From Candidatus Bathyarchaeum sp. (GTDB taxonomy: Archaea; Thermoproteota; Bathyarchaeia; Bathyarchaeales; Bathyarchaeaceae): a stretch of DNA of 7,169 bases. The translations under genes and the position numbers were made by a program. Below the pieces are notes generated by a model that was not told the origin of the DNA, searched no databases, and was given only the letters and a program-made list of their open reading frames with translations. Below, piece by piece: positions 1 to 6,484 of the stretch. Location of the stretch: positions 1 through 7,169 of the forward strand of contig PIXS01000230.1 of NCBI GenBank assembly GCA_003096255.1, in the 5' to 3' direction. Each line of letters begins with the position of its first letter. Position 1 is the stretch's first letter.

Positions 1-2219
1 TCCATGTAGGCGGGTGGGTTAAGCTGTGTACCATTCGGCACTAAACCTTGGGCGGCTGCTGTTTTGAACTGGTCTATCCAATCGTAGTATGGTTGAGCTG
101 GCCCCCAATCGACCATTCCGTTGATTACAAGCTTTATTTCCTGTGCGCCCGACAAGTCGCCTAAGTCCAGCGTTAACTGGTTTACTTTGATATCATCCCA
201 TGATGGGCTGTCAACTCCATTAATGGCTGGAGTGAAGATGCTGTCAAGTTCTGCGATTTGAGATAGAACTTCGTCTCCGTTTTCGTTTATGGCAGAAACT
301 GGCGTTAATAGGTTGTCTCCGTCTACTGTGTAGATTTTGCCGAAGAAGCCTCGGTTGACGTAATTGACCATTGTTGAGTAAACGTCGACGTCGCTGGGGT
401 GGTCAACAACGACCATGTAAGCTGTGTCTGTATAGAAGATTTCATCCCATTGTTGGAAAAGGATAATGTCGTAATATTCTTGACCGTTTTCTGTCCTTGT
501 TTGTATTTGACTTGCGTCCAATTTAACATGGTCCCACGGGTTTCCTCCACCGAATACGATGTCACCATCTTCTTCCATGTAGTCTATGTATCCTAGCCAG
601 CCTGCGTTAGAAACCTCTGTGACGTAGATGTATTCTGTTCCATTCCAGTAATACAGTGAAGGACATGATGCATACCCGCTGATTACGATATAATGAGCAA
701 GCACTGAAAGGAACTTGTCCAATACTATTGTTCTTGATTCGCTTGTCACTCCGTCCTGCCAGTGATCAAACTCTACTACCCCTGTTCCAACATCGACAGT
801 TTTGTCTGTGCTGATGCTGTACTCTCCCACGGGCAAAAGTTTGACATATGGGCTTTTGTATGTTACACCATCCAGAGTAAATACCATTGGTGTACTGCCG
901 CCGCCTGCCCTATTAATAGAGAGCGTGTGGAAGCCATTTGGGGCAACTGTAAAGTACCCTTTCAGTCTGTCGCTTTGGTTAGCGAGGTTTATTATCTCAA
1001 CGGAGTAACCTTTTGTTGTGTCCTCGTTTGATGGACCTGCTGTAACCGTAAATTGAAGTGTTTCATCAGATTCACCTGCCGCCAAAGTAGCCGTCTTTGT
1101 TGCAACAGCTTCACCCGCGACAAGAAGCCTTGCACCAAGGACTGCCTCCTCGTTTGCTGTGTTGCTGGCTCTAACTGTGATAGTTACCGTTTCTCCTACC
1201 CATACTTCATATGGATTTACAAACACTCTCTGCAAATCGATTTTGTCTGATGCCTCAACTGGGGCTTCAATAGTGAAAGTTTCTGATTGACTTCCGACTT
1301 CAACAGTGTGTGTGCCAGCGTTTTCTTCAGTTACTTCAAAATCTACAGTGTCTGTTACCTGTCCAGCCAACGTAATTTCTTTGGTGTCTTTTGTGGTTCC
1401 GTCAATTTTGAGGTTCACTGTGTATGTGCCGCTTTCCTCTCCAACGTTAGTTACCTTAACAGAGATTTCCACAGTTTCACCTGCTATTGCGGAGGAGGGA
1501 TTAACTGCTAAATCGGTTACTTGGAACTCTGCGGGTTTAACTGGTTCAGCTTCAGCAGTGATTGTGAATGATGTGGTCAAAGACCCTAACTTAACAGTGT
1601 ATTCACCTTCAGAGTTTTCAATAACTTCAAACTGTACAGACTTGATTTCGTCAGCATCTAGCTGGATGCTTTTTGTTTCTCGTTTCTGATCGTTTACGAA
1701 CAGTTCCAGCGAGAACTCTCCCGCTTCGTCGCCGATGTTCGTTGCCGTAACTGAAACAGTTACAGAATCTCCAACTTCAGCCTCTTTTCGGCTGGTTACC
1801 AGATTAGTTAGTTGCAGTTCAGCTGGTTTGTCTGGCGCTTCCGAACTGACTTGGAATGTTTTCGTCACGTCCTCTACTGCAACTGTGTGGTTGCCTTCCG
1901 TTGCTTGTGTGGCTATGAACGTGACTGTTGTAGTTTCTCCCCCTGCAAGTTGGACTGTTTTTGTTGATATCGCAATGTCATCTATTGCTGGAGTAACTGT
2001 GTAGTTGCCACCTATATCTCCAGTGTTAGTTACATTAACCGATATCTCGAAAGTTTCTCCGACTTGTATCCAATCAGGATTGAGGGTCAAGTCTGTTATT
2101 TGAAAGTTGGCGGGTTCTGAAATATTTGCATCAACATAGAAGTAGCCTGGAATTACAAGAGCCAGAATCACCAAATCAGCCAACAAAAATATTTTCAGTT
2201 TCTTTGATCGAGATACCAT
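1..2219 (-). CDS. Large exported CARDB-repeat surface protein, 3' end beyond the window
   Basis: The minus strand is open without a stop from ATG at 2219 to the left edge, giving 739 codons of a longer protein. Residues 4-31 are a basic start plus a hydrophobic stretch ending VDA, a signal peptide or anchor. Three CARDB-like beta-sandwich modules follow at about 38-125, 134-221 and 231-317, each with FQ(I/V)TDL, a GE..EISV.VTN.G core and a G.(H/Y)TV...F.I close. A divergent fourth spans 327-425. Residues 430-512 form a bridging beta domain containing FDHWQDG (484-490). Residues 513-739 form a second domain opening CPSLYYWNGTEY (519-530). Several N-X-S/T sequons (N32, N62, N72, N110, N526) fit surface glycosylation. 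CARDB modules usually act in adhesion or as stalks, so a cell-surface role is likely; the ligand is unknown. An in-frame GTG five codons upstream is an alternative start, and a stop precedes it. Domain names come from motif reading, not a profile search. Confidence 0.9.
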   Translation of the reverse strand, partial: MVSRSKKLKIFLLADLVILALVIPGYFYVDANISEPANFQITDLTLNPDWIQVGETFEISVNVTNTGDIGGNYTVTPAIDDIAISTKTVQLAGGETTTVTFIATQATEGNHTVAVEDVTKTFQVSSEAPDKPAELQLTNLVTSRKEAEVGDSVTVSVTATNIGDEAGEFSLELFVNDQKRETKSIQLDADEIKSVQFEVIENSEGEYTVKLGSLTTSFTITAEAEPVKPAEFQVTDLAVNPSSAIAGETVEISVKVTNVGEESGTYTVNLKIDGTTKDTKEITLAGQVTDTVDFEVTEENAGTHTVEVGSQSETFTIEAPVEASDKIDLQRVFVNPYEVWVGETVTITVRASNTANEEAVLGARLLVAGEAVATKTATLAAGESDETLQFTVTAGPSNEDTTKGYSVEIINLANQSDRLKGYFTVAPNGFHTLSINRAGGGSTPMVFTLDGVTYKSPYVKLLPVGEYSISTDKTVDVGTGVVEFDHWQDGVTSESRTIVLDKFLSVLAHYIVISGYASCPSLYYWNGTEYIYVTEVSNAGWLGYIDYMEEDGDIVFGGGNPWDHVKLDASQIQTRTENGQEYYDIILFQQWDEIFYTDTAYMVVVDHPSDVDVYSTMVNYVNRGFFGKIYTVDGDNLLTPVSAINENGDEVLSQIAELDSIFTPAINGVDSPSWDDIKVNQLTLDLGDLSGAQEIKLVINGMVDWGPAQPYYDWIDQFKTAAAQGLVPNGTQLNPPAYM

Positions 2220-2252
2220 AATTATTCCACTCACAGGAACAGTAAATTACGA

Positions 2253-2291
2253 TCTTTTATGCAACATTCATAATTCGACATCGCTTTTAAG
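2253..2291 (-). promoter_or_regulatory. Candidate archaeal promoter of the CARDB surface protein
   Basis: Two A/T boxes lie upstream of ATG 2219 when read on the minus strand. CTTAAAAG (2284-2291) is preceded by a purine-rich CAAGAAATT that could be a BRE; it would start RNA near 2262 and leave a leader of about 40 nt. GCATAAAAGAT (2252-2262) would start RNA near 2231 and leave a leader of about 11 nt. The sequence does not decide between them. A promoter here would let this gene be transcribed apart from the ferredoxin gene 164 nt upstream, which has the same orientation. Confidence 0.35.
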
Positions 2292-2383
2292 AATTTCTTG
2301 AATCCACGCTACGTCATTAATATGTAACCTAATATGGAAAATGTTTCTGACAAACCCACAGCACCAAAGACTCGTTATGTTGA

Positions 2384-3364
2384 CTAATCAAGTTCTGCTG
2401 GTTCCAGCCAGTTCCGAGACTTGAAAACGGTTTTTCCGCCCAAGTTTACTCTCAAACAATCCTCGTAAGGACACATCTCAACGCATCGTAAACAGAGCAT
2501 GCACATTGAAGTCATAACTTTTCCTCCCTTCTGCTCGTAAACTTCAGTAACTTGCGCTGGGCACACTCGCTTACAGATTCCACATTTGGTACATTTTGTT
2601 TCGTTCTTGTCAAGGTGAAGCAATGGAGCCCACTTGAAACCCTTGAGCTTATTCACGACGGCAATTGATATTCCTGTTGGGCAGAAACGGCACCAACTAC
2701 GTCTTATGAAGAATGAACCTACAAATACTAACGCCACGAAAATCAATGCAGCAACTGTAGCAAAATTGTCGCCAGAGTATAACATCACTTCTCGAACGTA
2801 GGGGAAACTGAAGTTTATTCCGCCAATTTCTAGTGGACCTGTCCAAGGTACAATCAGTGACACTAGGGGACCCAGCAAGATATACAGCTGTTCGAAAACG
2901 CCCGCTAAACCTAATGCCGTAAGCGTGAGCTCCTTTGTTGTTGCTGGCGGGTCTAGTATGTAGAAAACAACTGCTAGAGCTAGAAAGAAGCCTACAATCG
3001 CATATCTGAGGTTGTGCAAAAGCTTGTTGAGTCTATCTGGGATGATTCTGTAGCGTATTTTGAGGGCTTTTCGTATTAGGGTGAGTACATCCATGTATAG
3101 TCCGAAGGGGCAAATCCAGCCGCAGAAGAACCGCCCCAAAACAATTGTCATTATGAGAATGAACGCCAATATGTAGAGTGGTCTTACCGAGTAAGTGAAC
3201 AGGTAGTATACTGCAGCCAAGGATGCTGCTTGAATAACGAACCTGATGTAAGTTACTTTTATTGTCTGATTCTTCTTCCATATGGTGATAACTAATACTC
3301 CTGCTATAGCCAACGCTGTAAGAATCGTTAATTTCAGTAACTCGGCTACAAGTTCCATGACCAT
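2384..3364 (-). CDS. NapH-like membrane polyferredoxin (4Fe-4S binding protein)
   Basis: This 326-residue polytopic membrane protein should carry electrons between a membrane quinone or donor and an iron-sulfur partner. About six hydrophobic segments are visible (near 11-29, 42-58, 62-78, 121-138, 147-172 and 201-219). Two short cysteine motifs sit at membrane edges, C81GWIC85P and C225RFC228P, the pattern of the NapH/NosR/CcoG group. The C-terminus holds two classic 4Fe-4S ferredoxin motifs, C258..C261..C264...C268P and C288..C291..C294...C298P, probably cytoplasmic. The chosen ATG is 6 nt after a GGTGA Shine-Dalgarno; the next ATG, two codons in, is spaced less well. NapH, NosR and CcoG normally sit beside nitrate reductase, N2O reductase or cytochrome oxidase genes, and none is seen here, so the partner is unknown and no symbol is given. 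The family call is firm and the specific role open. Confidence 0.88.
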   Translation of the reverse strand: MVMELVAELLKLTILTALAIAGVLVITIWKKNQTIKVTYIRFVIQAASLAAVYYLFTYSVRPLYILAFILIMTIVLGRFFCGWICPFGLYMDVLTLIRKALKIRYRIIPDRLNKLLHNLRYAIVGFFLALAVVFYILDPPATTKELTLTALGLAGVFEQLYILLGPLVSLIVPWTGPLEIGGINFSFPYVREVMLYSGDNFATVAALIFVALVFVGSFFIRRSWCRFCPTGISIAVVNKLKGFKWAPLLHLDKNETKCTKCGICKRVCPAQVTEVYEQKGGKVMTSMCMLCLRCVEMCPYEDCLRVNLGGKTVFKSRNWLEPAELD

Positions 3365-3370
3365 GTTACT

Positions 3371-3375
3371 TCACC
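3371..3375 (-). promoter_or_regulatory. Shine-Dalgarno GGTGA fixing the start of the NapH-like gene
   Basis: GGTGA on the minus strand ends 6 nt before ATG 3364 and 12 nt before the alternative ATG 3358, favouring the longer form. An AT-rich box, GCATATAT (3391-3398), lies upstream. If it were the TATA element, RNA would start near 3368 and lose this site, so the real promoter is probably further upstream. Confidence 0.6.
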
Positions 3376-3423
3376 TTCAGAGCATGTTGGATATATGCTG
3401 TTGTACCAAATCTTGATTGATGT

Positions 3424-3444
3424 AACGTTTTTGTAGCAAACGTT
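3424..3444. repeat. Perfect 7-bp inverted repeat in the divergent intergenic region
   Basis: AACGTTT (3424-3430) and AAACGTT (3438-3444) are perfect inverted repeats around a 7-nt spacer. They lie 60-80 nt upstream of the NapH-like start, in the 254-nt gap between two divergent genes. The arrangement fits an operator for a dimeric regulator or a small RNA hairpin. Short A/T-rich palindromes also arise by chance, so this is only a candidate. Confidence 0.3.
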
Positions 3445-3526
3445 TCAGGAAGCGGATGCGAAATTTCAGTTATCAACAGCATACTAAATTCTCATGAATT
3501 TTTTGATTAAGTAACTATGAAAGCCA

Positions 3527-3535
3527 ATTTAAATC
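3527..3535 (+). promoter_or_regulatory. Possible TATA box for the cation exchanger gene
   Basis: AATTTAAAT lies about 88 nt before the GTG start at 3619. RNA would begin near 3557 and carry a leader of about 60 nt. A second candidate, GCATATGT at 3576-3583, would give a leader of about 14 nt. Neither is a close consensus match, and the choice between them cannot be settled from sequence. Confidence 0.25.
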
Positions 3536-3618
3536 TTAAGCAGTTTTCTAACATTAGCCAAGTTTTGTTAGCAAAGCATATGTAACTCCAATAAACAGAT
3601 TAATCTAGGTTCGGTATC

Positions 3619-4557
3619 GTGATTGACACAATCATAGTCCAGCTGCTACTACTTGTTGGATCATTAGTTGTTTTGGCTTTTTCTAGCCACTACACAATAA
3701 AGGCTATCGAGAAGCTTATCGAACTCACGGGACTAAGTGAGATGTCTGCGGGATTCATTCTTCTTGCCACATTAACTTCGGTGCCTGAAATAATTGTAGC
3801 CCTCTTTGCTGTTCTTCAAGGAGAAGCTGGAATAAGTGTGGGAGACATTCTTGGCTCAAACGTTTTCAACGTAGGAGCAGTTTTAGGGCTGCTAGGCGTT
3901 TTAGGTTACCTCAAAACATGCTGCACAAACCTTTTGACCGAACTCACTGACATCCTCCTAATCACCTCTTTGATTCCTCTTCTTCTCGTAATATTCAAGG
4001 TGTCAAGCCCAATTGTTGGCGTAATTCTGTTGGCAACTTTTGTAGCGAACACTTACTTTATGGCAAAAAAGAGGCTGCCCGCGGTTGAATCAAATGGGGC
4101 TGTGGCTCCTCCTGAGAGGAAAGGCTTGCCAAAAGTTGTTTTGATGCTGCTGCTTGCATTGGTAGGTGTTATTGTGGCAGCGAATTTGGTAGTTACGTCT
4201 GGACTCGAACTCGCGTCACTTCTTGGGGCTCCGGCAATTCTGCTTGGAGCAAAAGTTATCGCCATCGGCACCTCTCTTCCTGAGCTTACAACAGACTTTT
4301 CGGCTGTCCGCCGAGGACGTGTTCATTTGGCAATCGGAGGAATAATCGGCTCTAACCTCACAAATCTCACTCTTGTTTTGGGTTTGGTTCTGCTGGTTTC
4401 CCCCTTTGCAGTTGACACGGCAATCTTCACAGAACTTCTTCCATTCCTGTTGATAACAACAGTCATCTTCTGGCGTTTTCTCACAAGAGGCGGAATCTCC
4501 CGAATTGGCGGCGTAATCCTGTTGGCATCATACCTGCTGTTCCAAATACTCATCTGA
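3619..4557 (+). CDS. CaCA-family sodium/calcium (cation) exchanger
   Basis: This 312-residue inner-membrane antiporter probably swaps Na+ (or H+/K+) against Ca2+. It has the family's usual size and about ten hydrophobic segments in two homologous halves, joined by a short charged loop (about 150-170). Repeat alpha-1 spans 46-90 with LTSVPE (52-57) and GDILGSN (75-81). Repeat alpha-2 spans 212-256 with GTSLPE (217-222) and GGIIGSN (240-246). The two glutamates, E57 and E222, are the expected ion ligands. The second-position ligands are unusual: D76 in the first repeat and G241 in the second, where Asn and Asp are typical. The start is GTG, preceded by AGGT at 3607-3610; a stop codon at 3601 in the same frame excludes anything longer. 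The gene lies 102 nt before serB on the same strand and could be weakly co-transcribed. Transported ions are inferred from the family only. Confidence 0.9.
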   Translation: MIDTIIVQLLLLVGSLVVLAFSSHYTIKAIEKLIELTGLSEMSAGFILLATLTSVPEIIVALFAVLQGEAGISVGDILGSNVFNVGAVLGLLGVLGYLKTCCTNLLTELTDILLITSLIPLLLVIFKVSSPIVGVILLATFVANTYFMAKKRLPAVESNGAVAPPERKGLPKVVLMLLLALVGVIVAANLVVTSGLELASLLGAPAILLGAKVIAIGTSLPELTTDFSAVRRGRVHLAIGGIIGSNLTNLTLVLGLVLLVSPFAVDTAIFTELLPFLLITTVIFWRFLTRGGISRIGGVILLASYLLFQILI

Positions 4558-4604
4558 TTCCTAGAGTCATTCAGGTTCTGGAAGGCTGGCAACATCGCCG
4601 AAAG

Positions 4605-4617
4605 CTATATTTATTTA
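4605..4617 (+). promoter_or_regulatory. Candidate TATA promoter of serB
   Basis: CTATATTTATTTA lies about 50 nt before the TTG start at 4660, after a purine-rich GAAAG that could serve as a BRE. RNA would start near 4635, leaving a leader of about 25 nt to TTG 4660 or about 43 nt to GTG 4678. It suggests serB need not rely on readthrough from the exchanger gene. Confidence 0.4.
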
Positions 4618-4659
4618 ACTGGAAAGGGAGACTATTCGCTAATTGGAAAAAACACTCTT

Positions 4660-5886
4660 TTGAGGGCAAGTGTCAACGTGTCTGAGCCTTACGTAGTGAT
4701 TACAGCAACTGGAAAAGACAAACCAGGTTTAACCACTGAGATAACAGAATCTGTTGCCAATGTAAACGGGAACATCATCGACATTGAAGCCTTCAGCATG
4801 AGGGGACTCTTCGCGATCTTCATGATAGTGGATACCCGCAAAATAACTGTGCCCTTCGAGAGCCTAAAGACTCAACTAATGGGCATCGGAAAAAAGATCG
4901 GCTTAGAGGTTACAATAGAGCCTCTTCCGTCTGGAAGAAGAAAGAGTGGCAAAAAGCTTGTGCTCCTAACAACCCTCGGAAAGGACCGCCCAGGCATTGT
5001 GGCAAATGTTTCACGGTTTCTTTCTCAGAAAAACGCAAACATTGAACGAATACGGATGATAGCCTACGGTGAATTGAATGCCATGGAGATACTCATCGAC
5101 ATAAACGACGTCACAGTTCCCATCGCAGACTTCAAGGAATCCTTAAGCCGAGAGTGCAAGGCGGTTGGGCAGGATGTTGTTTTTCAGAAGGACACAGTTT
5201 TCCGGAGACCGAAACGGCTTATAGTCTTTGATGTGGACGGCACATTAATCGACGCTGAAATGATCGACGAGCTGGCAAAGGCTGCTGGAGTCGGCGGAAA
5301 AGTCAGCGAAATCACCTCAAGAGCCATGAACGGTGAAATCGAATTCAAGCAAGCCCTCAAAGAAAGAGTTCAACTCCTAAAAGGCTTAGACGAAGAAATC
5401 CTTGACTCTATAGTCGAAAACTTGGATGTAACCCCTGGCGCTGAGGAACTAATAACTGCCCTCAAAGCTCTAGGCTACAAAATAGCCCTTATCTCTGGAG
5501 GCTTCACCCAATTTGTGGAAAAAATCAAAGAAAAACTCGGAATCGACTACGTCTACGCCAACAAGCTTGTAATCAAAGATGGCAAAATAACCGGAGAACT
5601 GGTGGAACCCATAATCGATGCGGAGCGAAAGGCTGACTTAATGCGGGAGATTGCTGAGCGGGAGAATCTTTTGATGGAGCAGGTGGTTGCTGTGGGTGAC
5701 GGGGCAAACGACAGGTTCATGCTCCAAAACTCTGGGCTCGGAATAGCCCTCTACCCAAAGAAGGTTCTTCAGAAGGTGGCGTCTGGAGTCATAACCAAAG
5801 ACAATCTTGCTGGAATCCTTTACTGTCTAGGTGCACCAGAAGAAAAACTGAAAGAGTTGGTTCCAGACAAGAAACCTCGTGCTTGA
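4660..5886 (+). CDS. serB: Phosphoserine phosphatase with two ACT domains
   Basis: The enzyme hydrolyses O-phospho-L-serine to L-serine and phosphate, the last step of the phosphorylated serine pathway, in the cytoplasm. Residues 11-88 and 100-178 are ACT domains, each with a glycine turn where serine usually binds (GKDKPG 18-23, GKDRPG 107-112). Residues 187-395 are a HAD hydrolase aligning without gaps to the Methanocaldococcus SerB as I recall it: nucleophile D191 and acid D193 in DVDGTLID, substrate residues E200 and R236, S279 in ISGGF, K324, and D347/N350/D351 in GDGAND. One departure is G194 where SerB usually has Ser (DxDST). The 408-residue ACT-ACT-HAD layout matches mycobacterial SerB2 and not the roughly 211-residue methanogen enzyme, so serine feedback is likely. 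The TTG start at 4660 is the longest option. GTG at 4678, preceded by GAGGG (4662-4666), is a real alternative; both keep every domain. Confidence 0.93.
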   Translation: MRASVNVSEPYVVITATGKDKPGLTTEITESVANVNGNIIDIEAFSMRGLFAIFMIVDTRKITVPFESLKTQLMGIGKKIGLEVTIEPLPSGRRKSGKKLVLLTTLGKDRPGIVANVSRFLSQKNANIERIRMIAYGELNAMEILIDINDVTVPIADFKESLSRECKAVGQDVVFQKDTVFRRPKRLIVFDVDGTLIDAEMIDELAKAAGVGGKVSEITSRAMNGEIEFKQALKERVQLLKGLDEEILDSIVENLDVTPGAEELITALKALGYKIALISGGFTQFVEKIKEKLGIDYVYANKLVIKDGKITGELVEPIIDAERKADLMREIAERENLLMEQVVAVGDGANDRFMLQNSGLGIALYPKKVLQKVASGVITKDNLAGILYCLGAPEEKLKELVPDKKPRA

Positions 5887-5915
5887 ATGTGTGCAATTTT
5901 GTTTAGAACAACTTA

Positions 5916-6254
5916 CTATTTTCTGAAGTTTCTGATTTTCAGTATGTCATTGTTCACGTCTTTGAATGTTTTGTAAACATCTTCCACGTGCAATGTTACC
6001 TTTTTTCTTCTGTTCTGAACAAGCCCAGCCACTAGGACAGCGGCGCCTATTGTTTCGCTTATGGGTGTGGGTTCCGGAAACGTTATCAGAGTAATGGCAA
6101 GCTTGATGAGCTTAGACTTGTGGCCGTCTCTCCATAACTTCTTGGCGGCGTTCACGTCTTTAGCCATCTCATTTACGACTTCAGCAGTCTCTGAGTAACT
6201 CATCCCCAACTCCTGCAGCACAACGGCCATTCTCTTCAATTCTTCTTTTTTCAC
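5916..6254 (-). CDS. Small protein of unknown function, helical with a hydrophobic PEPTP hinge
   Basis: I do not recognise this 112-residue protein firmly. Residues 1-45 read as charged amphipathic helices; LGMSYSETAEVVNE (16-29) loosely resembles a helix-turn-helix but is not diagnostic. Residues 48-79 hold two hydrophobic stretches split by PEPTP (60-64), which could be a membrane hairpin or a buried helical pair. After NRRKK (81-85) the tail is charged, with a probable short strand (VTLHV) and a helix. The start is GTG, with AGGGG ending 5 nt upstream (GGGG at 6260-6263). The gene converges on serB with only 29 nt between stops, and a possible 55-codon frame lies 16 nt upstream on the same strand. 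Clean reading frame, charge pattern and Shine-Dalgarno argue that it is real. No function is claimed. Confidence 0.7.
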   Translation of the reverse strand: MKKEELKRMAVVLQELGMSYSETAEVVNEMAKDVNAAKKLWRDGHKSKLIKLAITLITFPEPTPISETIGAAVLVAGLVQNRRKKVTLHVEDVYKTFKDVNNDILKIRNFRK

Positions 6255-6270
6255 GGTAACCCCTTTTGTT

Positions 6271-6438
6271 TTAAATGTTAAATGGATTGTTAGTATGTTC
6301 TAGCACAAAAGCTTTAACACCATGAAAACTGTGCAAAAGCCGTCTATTGACGATTCTAGCAACAAAAAATTTCAGTAAAACATACAAAAGCAGCTCCATC
6401 AAAGCCCTGTTTTTAACTAAAACTACCAACTTTTCCAT
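6271..6438 (-). CDS. Possible 55-residue basic/hydrophobic small protein
   Basis: An ATG-initiated frame of 55 codons starts MEKLVVLVKNRALMELLLYV and ends NNPFNI. Residues 13-30 are strongly hydrophobic and are flanked by Lys/Arg, as in a small membrane or amphipathic peptide. The frame stays open for about 20 more codons upstream without a start, longer than expected by chance in such AT-rich DNA. Its stop lies 16 nt before the GTG of the downstream unknown gene, an operon-like distance. Against it, no Shine-Dalgarno precedes the ATG and no family is recognised. It could equally be chance or the remnant of a decayed gene. Confidence 0.22.
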   Translation of the reverse strand: MEKLVVLVKNRALMELLLYVLLKFFVARIVNRRLLHSFHGVKAFVLEHTNNPFNI

Positions 6439-6484
6439 GCTGAAAAAGCTTGAGTGTTCCCAAGAATTCCCGTGTATGCAATTA

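Noticed and set aside
399..2004. Plus-strand open frames of 65-127 codons across 399-2004, and a minus-strand frame at 323-568
   Set aside because: They are antisense or out-of-frame shadows of the long minus-strand CARDB protein, with no Shine-Dalgarno and no recognisable domain.
2334..2387. 17-codon plus-strand frame between the first two genes
   Set aside because: Its length is expected by chance and there is no supporting signal.
3033..3281. 82-codon minus-strand frame inside the NapH-like gene
   Set aside because: It overlaps the polyferredoxin in another frame; the real frame has four conserved cysteine motifs.
3517..3585. 22-codon plus-strand frame in the divergent intergenic region
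   Set aside because: It is too short, lacks a ribosome site and shows no recognisable content.
4053..4595. Two minus-strand frames antisense to the exchanger gene (4053-4271, 4323-4595)
   Set aside because: Composition reflects the complement of membrane-segment codons, and the plus strand carries the CaCA motifs.
5887..5915. Terminator between serB and the convergent gene
   Set aside because: There is only a short T-rich patch (ATTTTGTTT) and no hairpin, too weak to call.
6307..6315. AAAGCTTT palindrome in the right intergenic region
   Set aside because: An 8-bp palindrome in AT-rich DNA is common by chance, and it falls inside the possible 55-codon frame.
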